Shown here in pieces: positions 54,374 through 64,000 of a stretch of DNA of 64,000 bases; positions within the stretch are counted from its first letter, which is position 1, and each line of letters begins with the position of its first letter. The stretch covers positions 131,413,358 through 131,477,357 of the forward strand of contig CM065816.1 in the NCBI GenBank assembly GCA_033398695.1, written 5' to 3'. The translations under genes were made by a program, and so were the position numbers. The notes beneath the pieces were generated by a model. That model had not been told where the DNA came from. It saw only the letters and a list, made by a program, of their open reading frames with translations, and ran no database searches. The stretch is from Orobanche coerulescens (taxonomy: Eukaryota > Streptophyta > Magnoliopsida > Lamiales > Orobanchaceae).

Positions 54374-54399
54374 GTATCGTGACTGATACTAAAACAAAT
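54374..54399 (+). repeat. 26-bp direct repeat, right of hAT-1
   Basis: GTATCGTGACTGATACTAAA..., the near copy of 26875-26900. Confidence 0.65.
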
Positions 54400-55306
54400 T
54401 GTCTTATAGAAATTTTCAAAAAAAAAAAAAATATAATTATCTTATAGAAGTGACTCATAAATGAGTCTGCTACTTATATATATAGCATACAATTATACAA
54501 ATTATTTTGGGTCGAGCCGAGCAGAACCAATGATGAAATTTGATTTAATTATCGGGTTAGATTTGAGAAATCGGGCATATATTATATATGTCAAATTATT
54601 AGGTACTTCGTAGCTATATATTCTACTATTGAATAAATGTATAATATTAGCAAAATAATGAATATTCAGTAAACATTAACCGAGTGACAGTTGAATTTTC
54701 AATTACAATCTATTGAATATTACGTTGTAAAATATTAAACATTTAGTTTAAAATATTAAACATTCATTAAGAGAATATTCAGCATCTAGTGAAAAAATAA
54801 ATGAGCGTCTACTTATATTTTCAGTTAAAAATTATGAGATATTATATTATAAAATAATGAATATTCAGTTAAAAATAATAAATATTTCCGTACACATTTG
54901 AAAATATCAATAAACATTATGATAAAAATAACGAACATCTAATCACCAATAAAGGTACAATCAAATTAAAAAAAAAAATGAACATTGATGACAAAATAAA
55001 TAACTATCTACTCTACAAAGTACAATACTCTTTTTATCCTGGTGAAAGCCCAACATTTGGTATGAAATTTGTGTATTTTTTAAAGGAATAAATGAAACGT
55101 GATAGATTTAAGTTGTTACAGGGATTGATAAGTAATGTGTGGTGAAGATAAAAAAGATAAATTGACGGTGGATGCTAGTGGATATTAAAGTTGAAAAGGT
55201 AAAAAATTTTTAAAAATATTAAGTTTTTTAAAAATATACTTTTTGTGCATAATTGTTAAACTTCCGGTGTTACGGAGAGGGTATAATGTTTCAATTATAC
55301 TCTATT
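54400..55306. other. AT-rich sequence, degenerate short repeats
   Basis: No gene recognised. Between 54640 and 54930 the phrase AATATTCAGT followed by AAA and AATATTAAACATT recurs in degenerate form every 40-60 bases. Confidence 0.5.
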
Positions 55307-55480
55307 TGTTGAAGGGAAAATAACAGAGACAGTAAAGTAGGGCAAAAGAGTGTATTATTCCATTGATGTAATCCCTTTAAATAGGGAGAAATAAATACAA
55401 ACAGGCTTTAGCCAAACCCTAACTAGGAAAGCCCATAAACTAACAGACTTAGGCACACAATGAGTATTATTCCTTTAACA
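55307..55480 (-). repeat. 3' LTR of the copia element
   Basis: 174 bases, TGTTGAAGG...CCTTTAACA on plus. LTRs this short are found in some plant copia lineages such as Ale. Confidence 0.8.
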
Positions 55481-55504
55481 CTCCCCCTTGTGCCTAGTTT
55501 ACAA

Positions 55505-55960
55505 GTGCATGTCATGTTGCCTCGTTAAAACCTCGTCAAGCAAAAACTCAGTGGGAAAAATATCTTGATCGTAGGAAAAAGAGTACAGCATCTAGACACA
55601 CCAAGTTTAGACTTCGTCCTTTAAATCTATCCTCTTATATGATCGTTACATTTGATCATAGTGCTACTAAGGTGACCATTCCATCGATCCCTAAAATCGT
55701 ACATCTTGTTACCTCGTTAAAAACCTTTCCAAGTGATAAAAACCTTGTGGGAAAAATGATCCTTGGAAGGAAAAGAGTATAACGTACGGCATGGATGTAA
55801 GACTCCCCCTCAAGTCTACATCTCCCCCTGACTTGTACATCAATCAAGGATATTTTGAAAAACTTGTGCATGTGTCGTTTGCCTCATTAAAAATTTTGCC
55901 AAGTAACAAAACCTAATGGGAGAAAATAAACCTTGGTCAAAGAAAAGAGTACAACGTCGG
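55505..55960 (-). repeat. Three diverged direct repeats in the copia 3' UTR
   Basis: Copies of about 80 bases near 55510-55590, 55705-55790 and 55870-55955. Each holds CCTCGTTAAAA or CCTCATTAAAA, CCAAGT, GTGGGAAAAAT or ATGGGAGAAAAT, CCTTGG and AAAAGAGTA. Function unknown. Confidence 0.75.
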
Positions 55961-56000
55961 TGAGTAAGTTTCTTTATGACTCACCCTTCTCCCTCTACCT

Positions 56001-56884
56001 CTACATCGATTTCGGGAGTTTGGAAATTCTCCGCATTCCGATACTTCTCACATATTTTTCAAACACGGCCTTCGGCAGAGATTTGGTGAACAAATCGGCC
56101 ACATTCTCCTCAGATCTGACTTGCTTTACTTGAATATTGAGGAGAGCCTGTTGTTGCTGATTATAGAAGAATTTTGGTGATATGTGTTTTGTGTTATCCC
56201 TCTTGATATACCCAAGCTTCATCTGTTCGATGCAAGCTGCATTATTTTCATATATGCATGTGGGTGCTCTAGTGACATTACTTAGTCCACTGTTACCTCG
56301 GATATGTGTAATGATAGCTCTTAACCAAATACACTCGCGTACCGCCTCATGCAAAGCGATAATCTCGGCGTGATTAGATGAGGTAGCTACAAGGGTTTGT
56401 TTTGTAGATATCCAAGATATAGCGGTGTTCCCAATAGCAAATACATAGCCAGTTTGGGAACGACCTTTGTGTGGGTCGGAGAGATACCCTGCGTCAGCAA
56501 ATCCTACCAATACGTTCGTCGGGGTAGGTTCTATGGCATTAGCATTTACTTCAGTATTTGTCTTTACGAAAGCAGCTTCATTTGCCTGCTTGTAGGGAAA
56601 GAATAGTCCCAAGTCTATGGTTCCTTTTAGGTATCGGAATATATTCTTGATACCATTCCAATGACGTTGCGTCGGTGTTGAACTAAATCGAGCTAGTAAG
56701 TTTACTGAGAAGGCGATGTCTGGTCGCGTACATTGAGCTAAGTACAATAGAGCGCCTATTGCACTTAAGTAGGGAATTTAAGCTCCCAAAAGCTCCTCGT
56801 CATCTTTCTTTGGACGAAATGGATCTTTCTTCGCATCCAAGCTGCGACCGATCATGGGAGTGCTAACCGGGTGTGCTTTGTCCA
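56001..56884 (-). pseudogene. Copia pol C-terminus (end of RT and RNase H)
   Basis: Minus-strand frame holding the tail of RT (MDKAHPVSTPMIGRSLDA, KKDDEELLGA) and a 248-residue RNase H section: YLAQCTRPDIAFSVNLLARF, LVGFADAGYLSDPHKGRSQT (first catalytic Asp), SSNHAEIIALHEAVREC (Glu) and NTKHISPKFFYNQ near the end. A stop at about 56780 (LLGA-stop-IPYLSAIGALLY) splits the two parts. Ends KLPKSM at 56001. Confidence 0.88.
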
Positions 56885-56890
56885 TGTTGA

Positions 56891-59312
56891 TGTAACACCC
56901 AAAACTAGGCGGATATTACAGAGCCGTAGACCCCGACTGGGACCCACCAGGCAAATAAAAATTAATTAATTAAATAATATAATTGTAGTACCGAACCACA
57001 ATATATCATTAATCACTCCGATGAGGAGTTTCATTACAACTCACCCAAGATAATACCGAATACATGTGTATTTTATATGAAGATAAAATATACAATACTG
57101 AATGAAATGAATATCCAAATGGAAGTCTGCAGCAGAAATAAAATAAAGAAAACACGAGTGAATGAAAGGACAGGGGCCCCCTACTAGTATCACTGGAACT
57201 TCTCGCTGTCAACGTTCTCTTCCCGTGCCTTACCCTTGCCATGACCTGAAAACAACATCCCCCAACGGGGTCAGTTACACAGAACAACAATCCTCAAGAG
57301 TTGAATAAACACAATCATGATATAACTTAATTATGAAATGACGCTGAAGAGAGGCATCACAGTACGCCCGTAATGGTATGTGCACGTGCACAAGACGAGT
57401 GTCCGGACACACCCGCCATTGTACCTAATTAGTCTCACGAAGGTATATTACCGTGTGCACAGTCCAATGTGTCGGTGAAACCAACACATGACCATCACGT
57501 GCCCGACTAAAAATTCCACACATCCCCACCTGGCCACGCAATATGAACCAAGAAGGTCATATAGACAAGAAATGACCATGAAGAATATTAATGAATAACA
57601 ATCCGACAAAGTCAAGAATGACTCACCGAGATGAAATGATAGTGAAATGAATTATAGCTCAATGAAATGATTGGAACCGTCGTTCCTCGTGAATGAAGTG
57701 ATTAATTGACAATTACAAGTCCCAATACGGTTAATATATTATGAATGAATTATGATTATGAATGAACGACAACAAAAGGAATGAATATCCTTTTAACCGA
57801 GTAAGAAATAACTTACTCAACCGGTGAAGAATGTCCTTCCTCGAACAATGTCCAAAAAGGGATGTCGGTCGCTCGAACAACCTTAAATGACAATTACCAT
57901 CAAACGCTCAATATACGTATCAAACACGATTATAACCAACTCAAACGTCGATACAACAATATCCAACCTCATAGAGGCATTCTAGCGAACACTTAGCAAA
58001 CACACATCCTTAGATAATATCCAATCCCGAATATATCGAACCAATTCCAAAATGAGTATTTCAAACCATCAAAACACTTTCAATGATATCAATAATCCCA
58101 TAGGAATCCACAAAACGAGTTAACGACAACATCTAATCGAAAACCCCCAAATATCAAAGTCAACTCCAAGGTGTTCTTGAATCAAACCTCAACAATTCAT
58201 GAAATCCGAATTATACACTGAATAATCCGTAGGAAAACATTTATCCAAGGTAGATAAATCATATCTAACATATTCCAACAACAATCCAAGCTTACACGAA
58301 GAAATCGGAAGGAAAAACCCAAAATCCGAAATTCTAGATCCAAGAAGATTATTACCTTGATTTGATGTGATGGGGATGATGAAATGATGATTAATCCGAA
58401 TGATAAGCTTGAAGGTGATGATTGATGATTGCACATCGAAGAACACTCTCCAATTCATCCAAAATCGCCCGGAATCGAAGTGAGAAATGAAAATGACGAA
58501 GAAAGGGCTGAACTGTCCTATTTATAGTAATCCTAGTTTAGCGCGCGCTAGCCCCAGTTCTTAGCGTGCGCTAACGGGTGTTTTGGGTAGTCCAGTACCC
58601 ACTGTCTGAAAATGGTAGCGTGCACTACATACCTTTTGTTGCGTGCGCTACGGTTGTACACTTAGCGTGCGCTAACGAATTATCTGATGCCCAGTGATGG
58701 AGTCCAGAACCCTCTGTCCTCTGATCTGTTCGCGATAGCGTGCGCTACATTCAATATTTAGCGTGCGCTACTACACCGTTTGCGTACGCTAAAAACCACT
58801 CATAGCGTGCGCTATGAATTAATCCCATTCAGTCCAGTAGCCACTGGACTCAACCTGATCCGACCTTAGCGCGCGCTACACCGACTGCATAGCGTCCGCT
58901 ACTCCGGCCTACTAGCGCGCGCTACTTACCGTTCGTAGCGTACGCTACTTACAACCCAACTGCAGTCCAGTGCCTTCTGGACTGCCTACTTGAACTACAC
59001 TAGCGTGCGCTAGTGTTGAGAGGTAGCGTGCGCTACCCGTACTTAATTAGCGCACGCTAAAGAGAGTACGTAACGTGCGCTACTCCTCACACACAGCACA
59101 CTATGAAGATGACAACGGTGATAAACACGGCACGAAACTCCATCTAGATTGATGATGAATGACGATTGATACACGATACAATTACTCTGAACGGTGAATA
59201 CACTGATTGAATATGAGTGACAAACGATCATTAATGAGAGAAAATTATTGAGTGACAATTACTGAACGATAATGACTGAATGATAATGACTGAATTACAA
59301 CCGGGTATTACA
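56891..59312 (-). repeat. 3' LTR of element E (2.4 kb)
   Basis: TGTAACACCC at 56891 to GGGTATTACA at 59312 on plus. TATA box TATAAATA at 58519-58526 on minus. Homologous to LTR A in its lower part (GGGACCCACCAG; CCGATGAGGAGTTT; GTGTGCACAGTCCAAT) but with a different palindrome cluster. Confidence 0.9.
58537..59084 (-). promoter_or_regulatory. TTAGCGCACGCTAA-type cluster in LTR E
   Basis: Seventeen copies in about 550 bases, including perfect palindromes TAGCGCGCGCTA. The last copy lies about 12 bases upstream of the TATA box. The spacer AGTCCAGTAGCCACTGGACT at 58831-58850 is itself an inverted repeat. Confidence 0.88.
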
Positions 59313-59330
59313 TACACCCCCCCTTAAAAG
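59313..59330 (-). other. Polypurine tract of element E
   Basis: Minus strand CTTTTAAGGGGGGGTGTA directly before the LTR start TGTAATACCC. Confidence 0.85.
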
Positions 59331-59346
59331 AGTTTTATCCCCAAAA

Positions 59347-62300
59347 CTAAGGGTCAAACAACTCGGGATGGCTCTCCCGCATACTATCCTCGGTTTCCCA
59401 AGTAGCCTCTTCGACTCCATGTCTAGACCACTGAATTTTAACCAAAGGAATCGTCTTGTTCCTCAACTGTTTGATTCGCCGCTCTAAGATTAGTATAGGA
59501 CGCTCCTCATATCAATGATCATCGGCGATTTCGATTTCGTCGAACTGAAGTATGTGACTCGGGTCGGCAACATACTTCCGTAACTGAGAGACGTGAAACA
59601 CATTATGAATTCGGCTCAACGCCGGAGGTAGGGCCAATCTATAAGCTAACTCGCCTACTCGATCCAAAATCTCAAACGGTCCAATGAATCTTGGACTCAA
59701 CTTCCCCCTCTTCCCAAAACGGAAGATACCACGACTCGGGGATACCTTGACCAAAATATGGTCACCTGTCTCGAACTCTAATGGCCGACGACGGTTATCT
59801 GCATAAGATTTCTATCGACTCTGAGCGGTCAACAAACGACTCCTGATCAAAGCTACCTTCTCACGGGCGGCTATAAGCATATCGGGCTCGGTGCCGATTA
59901 ATTCTGATAAGTCATCCCAACACAAGGGAGATCGACAACGACGACCGTACAAGGCCTCGTAAGGTGCCATCTTAATCGAAAAATGCCAATTATTATTGTA
60001 CGTGAAATCGATCAACGGTAGTTGGGCTTCCCAATCATCTTTCCAATCGAGAACACATGCCCTCAACATGTCCTCTAAACTCTGAATAGTCCTCTCTGAT
60101 TGTCCGTCGGACTGAGGATGAAAAGCTGTACTGAGATTAAGCTGAGTTCCCATAGCACGGTGAACTGATTTCCAAAAATGAGACACGAATCGTCCGTCAC
60201 AATCGGAAACGATACTTTTAAGAGTACCGTGCAGTCTCACTATCTCTTTGATAAACAACTGGGCAAGTCTCTCGGGACCCCACGTATCCTTAATCTCAAG
60301 GAAATGAGCTGATTTAGTTAAGTGGTCCACAATTACCCTGATTTTATTCATGCCACGATGACTCGTCGGCAAACTTGTGATGAAGTCCATTGAAAGATCT
60401 TCCCACTTCCACTCTGGAATAGAGAGAGGTTTCAGCATACCCGCCGGTCGCTGATGTTCTATCTTGACTTGCTGACAGGTCAAACATCTCGAAACAAATT
60501 CCGCGACTTCTCGCTTCATATTACTCCACCAGTAATTTTGTTTCAAGTCTTTGTACATCTTGCTAGACCCCGGATGAACGGAATAAGGGGTAGCATGAGC
60601 TTCTCTCAAAATCGAGTTTTTCAACTCGTCATTCGCTTGTACGCACAACCGATTCTTAAATCGCAAAAGTCCATCCTCATGGACAACAAATCTAGGGGCT
60701 TTCCCCTGAGTCACATCATCACGAATGCGTAACAAAAGTGGGTCCGAACCCTGATTCTCCCTGATCGCCTCCTCGAGTGGCAATGATATCTCTAACGTAC
60801 AAAGTTGCCATTGTACTCGCTGTAACCAGACCTCGATCTCGGGTCTCAAAAATTCCTGCTGAAGTTCCTTCTGAACTGTTAATCGAGCAAGCATCTGCTC
60901 CTGAACGGACTTACGACTCAAGGCATTGGCGACAACATTCGCCTTGCCCGGGTGGTAAAGTATCTCAATATCATAATCTTTGATTTGTTCCAACCACCGT
61001 CTCTGTCGCATATTTAACTCCTTCTGAGTAAATATATACTTTAAACTCTTATGATCGGTGAATATCTGACAGGTAACGCCATAAAGATAATGACGCCAAA
61101 TCTTCAATACGAAAACCACGACTGCTTGCTCCAGGTTGTGAGTCGGATAATTAACCTCGTAAGATCCCAACTGTCATGAAACATAAGCAATAACTTTACC
61201 GTTCTGCATTAGTACACATCCGAGACCCTGTCCGGACGCATCACTATAAATCACAAATCCTTCCGTCCCTTGCGGTAAAGAAAGGACAGGTGCTGGAATT
61301 AACCGGCTCTTGAGTTTCTCAAAACTCTGTTGACACGCGTCGGACCACATGTATTTCTTATCCTTCCGTAAAAGGTTCGTCATGGGTTGAGCGATTTTAT
61401 AGAATCCTTCCACAAATCGCCGATAATAACCAGCTAATCCGAGGAAACTTCGGATTTCCTTAACATTCTTCGGAGGTAGCCAGTCTCGGATAGCCTCCGT
61501 CTTTTGAGGGTCGACACGAACTTTGTCTGATGAAATTACATATCCGAGAAACATCACTTCGGACATCCAGAACTCACATTTGGAAAACTTTCCAAAAAGT
61601 TGCTCTCTTCTCAACACGTCGAGCACCTGATGAAGGTGAAACTCGTGTTCCTCCCAGTCACGAGAATAAATTAAAATGTCATCAATAAAGACAACCACGA
61701 ACTAATCCAAATAGTCGATGAAAACCCGATTCATTAACTCCATGAATAGTGCAGGTGCATTAGTCAACCCAAACGGCATAACCACAAACTCATAATGACC
61801 ATAGTGTGTTCGGAACGCCGTCCTTGCGATATCCGACTCTCGAATTCGCAACTGATGATATCCAGATCTTAAGTCGATCTTGTAAAATACTGAAGCTCCC
61901 TGAAGTTGATCCAAAAGATCATCGATACGGGGTAGAGGATATTTATTCTTGATCGTCACCCGGTTCAATTCCCGGTAATCAATACACAAGCGGAACGAAC
62001 CATCCTTATTCTTGACAAATAACACTGGTGCTCCCCACGGGGACGCACTCGGTCGAATATAACCCTTCTCGGTCAAATCCTCTAATTGATTCTTCAACTC
62101 CTGCATTTCGATCGGGGCCATCCGGTACGGTGCCTTCGATATTAGGGACGTACCGGGATCCAACTCAATCGTGAATTCCACATCTCTCTGTGGAGGCAAA
62201 CCAGGTAACTCGTCTGGAAATACATCGGCATATTCTCTCACTATAGGAATATCCGTCAACATTACTGATGGTTTCTCAGTCTTGGTCATATAGCACCAAT

Positions 62301-64000
62301 AACCGACACACCCCTGATTGAGTAATCTCACTGCTTTCATCAAGTTGATGACTCTCCCAGAACAGGTGGGATTCCCTCCCTGAAATACACATTCGACCCC
62401 ATAGTCTGAAGTGATAGTGACCATACGCTTACGGACACTAATGACGGCATCGTGACGATCCATCCAATCAATACCCAAGATGACGTCGTCTCTCGGTAAA
62501 TCCACCACGATTAGGTCTGCTAACCAATCACGGCCATAAATCTGAATCGAACAATCCTTAATCTCACGATTCCCGATAATTCTTCTACCATCAGGTAGAC
62601 CAATGACATAAGGCTCACAACTAGTAGCACTATCCAAATGTAGTCTGCTCAAACATGACTCGGAAATGAATGAATGCGATGCACCAGTATCAAAAAGGGT
62701 ACACACAGGTTGAGATAGAATTTCGAGTGTACCTGAGATCATCCGGGCCTCTGGATCGTCGGTCTTCTTCATCTCATAAATTCGGGGCTTGCCGGCCCCC
62801 GAAACGGACGCTCCCGTCTGATAGCTCTTGGATCCGCCTTTATTTGCTCCTGTCGTCTTGAACGACACGGACTGAGTGGCCTGATTCTGCACCGCTGAAT
62901 GTCTCGGGGCCTGAGATGACGCCGGAGTAGGTTTAGAGTCTCTTCGGCAAAAACGGGCCTTATGCCCAGCAATCCCACAGTTATGGCATGTGACTGTCTG
63001 TCTCGGACACTTGGTACTGAAATGACCCTGTTCTTCACAGTTGAAATAGGTGATGGCCGAACTGGCCGCTCGTGACTGAGATTCCGTGGGTCTAGGCGCC
63101 ATAGGAGGTCGCTCAGAAAAAGTGGAGCCCGCACGTGGTTTCCTGAAAGTGGCCTGACTGCCGTCAGACTGATTACGATTCTTAGACTTCTTGCCAGCAG
63201 ATGAAGGTTGTTGCTTAGCAATTTCCTTAGCAGTAAGCTCATAAGTAAGAGCTTTCTCAATGAATTCGGCCAGGGTGGTGCAATTGTGATTAAGCAACTG
63301 CATCCGCATACGAGGCTTCAACCTCTTGCTGAAGTATTTGATCTTGTCTGCCTCGGAGTGAATAATGGATGAGGCGAACGGAAGTAGCTCCTGAAATTTC
63401 TCGGCGATGGCGAGAACATCATCGTCCGCTGAGAGTTCAGGAGTGAGTAATTCTGACAACTTGGCCTCCCTGAGTGGGGCCGGATAATACCTCTCCATCA
63501 TGAGAGTCCTGAATTGATCCCATGTACAAGATCCGTCGGTGGGCTTCAACGAAAACTACCATGATTGTGCGCCCTTACCCAGATAGTAAGCCACAACTGA
63601 AACTTTGTGTCCCTCAGGACAGTCCACCATAGCAAACAGTTTCTCAAAATGTTCAAGCCAGTGAATGATATCCGCCGGCTCAGATGAGCCCTCGAAGGTA
63701 GGTGGCCTCTGGCGAGAGATGTCGCCAATGATACTGCTCACACCCCTCTCTTGCCTCTGAGGTGGCGGCAGAGGAGCCTGCTGATTTTGAGTAGTTGAGT
63801 TATGCATTGTCTCCATTAGTTGTGTCATCTCAGTCATTTGGGCCATCATGCCCTGCATAAAAGCGAGTAGATCAACCCGAACACCTTCTGACTGAGCTGT
63901 GTCCCGGGTACGACTCCCTGATAGTGAATGATTACGTCCAGGTGAATGAGTGGCAGCGTCACTGCTCGATGAGTTAGCATTATTCCTAGCATTAGCGCGT
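59347..64000 (-). pseudogene. gag-pol polyprotein of element E, five stop codons only
   Basis: One frame from the window edge to TAG at 59347-59349. Gag core 63858-63250 (PTFEGSSEPADIIHWLEHFE); knuckles [14 protein letters not shown] (first Cys lost) and [14 protein letters not shown] near 63000; protease [12 protein letters not shown] near 62690; RT with CIDYREL and catalytic [12 protein letters not shown] near 61680; RNase H near 61150; integrase with zinc finger RCLTCQQVK near 60480, [15 protein letters not shown] and [12 protein letters not shown]-terminal NKTIPLVKIQW and EEATWETED, a reduced chromodomain-like tail. Stops are at 63556, 61702, 61174, 59812 and 59512. No frameshift was found, which is unusual beside element A. 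Confidence 0.9.

Larger units (their letters stand above)
55307..56890 (-). mobile_element. Ty1/copia element, 3' end, cut by gypsy element E
   Basis: Minus-strand copia element with a short 174-base 3' LTR (55480 to 55307: TGTTAAAGG...CCTTCAACA), polypurine tract AAGGGGGAG (55481-55489), a repeat-bearing 3' untranslated part, and RNase H. Its upstream part is broken at 56890 by element E and, if present, continues beyond the window. The candidate TSD base string CTATT (55302-55306) has no visible partner. Confidence 0.85.
56891..64000 (-). mobile_element. Gypsy element E (Tekay-like chromovirus), 3' part
   Basis: Minus-strand element inserted in the copia element. Order: gag entering from the right edge, protease, RT, RNase H, integrase, chromodomain-like tail, polypurine tract, 3' LTR. 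All coding is in a single frame interrupted only by stops. The 5' LTR is outside the window. Left flank base string GTTGA (56886-56890) should be its TSD. Same family as element A. Confidence 0.92.

Noticed and set aside
54392..54399. Alternative right end of hAT-1 at 54399
   Set aside because: TIR TGCAGACTCCTA and near-TSD at 54340-54359 fit better; the repeat is reported as a separate finding.
28999..59084. Repeat-spacer clusters of a 14-mer resemble a CRISPR array
   Set aside because: Repeats are short, degenerate, irregularly spaced and inside eukaryotic LTRs; no cas genes.
1..64000. tRNA, rRNA, telomere or centromere satellite
   Set aside because: None recognised on either strand; the tRNA-like matches are retrotransposon primer sites.

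Overview
This is a plant nuclear window, probably from a eudicot with a repeat-rich genome. It is built almost entirely of transposable elements. I see no intact host gene, rRNA, tRNA or prokaryotic feature. Evidence for a plant: plant-type LTR retrotransposons (Tekay-like, Tat-like and copia-like), a TR-GAG element, hAT and pogo-like transposase remains, MITEs, GT-AG introns, and a fragment of a plant polyphenol oxidase gene. The species cannot be named from the sequence.

Layout. 1-5628: 5' part of a decayed minus-strand Tekay-like gypsy element with its 5' LTR. 5816-7027: a TIR element carrying an antisense piece of polyphenol oxidase. 7542-19647: a near-complete minus-strand Tat-lineage gypsy element. 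It holds a plus-strand spliced extra ORF (aORF) and sits inside an older hAT transposase gene (hAT-2, 7440-7541 and 19648-20837). 20838-26900: AT-rich sequence with an LTR scrap, a solo LTR (22611-24638), a pogo-like transposase fragment and a hairpin MITE.

26901-54351: a second hAT element (hAT-1), about 27 kb only because other elements landed in it. These are two solo LTRs (28867-30132, 30153-32155), a full gypsy element with TSD GAAAC in codon 3-4 of the transposase (32275-40914), a TR-GAG element with TSD CCTAT in the transposase (41593-49275), a third solo LTR (51591-53582), and a MITE that split the right TIR (53713-54339). 55307-56890: the 3' end of a minus-strand copia element, cut by another Tekay-like gypsy element (56891-64000, minus strand, running off the window).

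The most unusual signal is in the LTRs. Almost every LTR carries a cluster of 5 to 17 short palindromes in U3, usually ending just upstream of the TATA box. The palindrome differs by family: TTACGTACGTAA, TTAGCGCACGCTAA-like, ATCGGCCGAT, GACACGGCCGTGTC, GACGATCGTC. The TTAGCGCACGCTAA version is shared, in the same orientation relative to transcription, by gypsy-type LTRs and a TGTTGGA...TCCAACA (copia-type) LTR. Two LTRs of one gypsy family (2910-5628 and 56891-59312) carry different palindromes at the same place. This looks like a modular promoter-proximal array that changes or spreads between retrotransposon families.

All boundaries and TSDs were read by eye. Clade names rest on recognised protein motifs and have not been tested by phylogeny.
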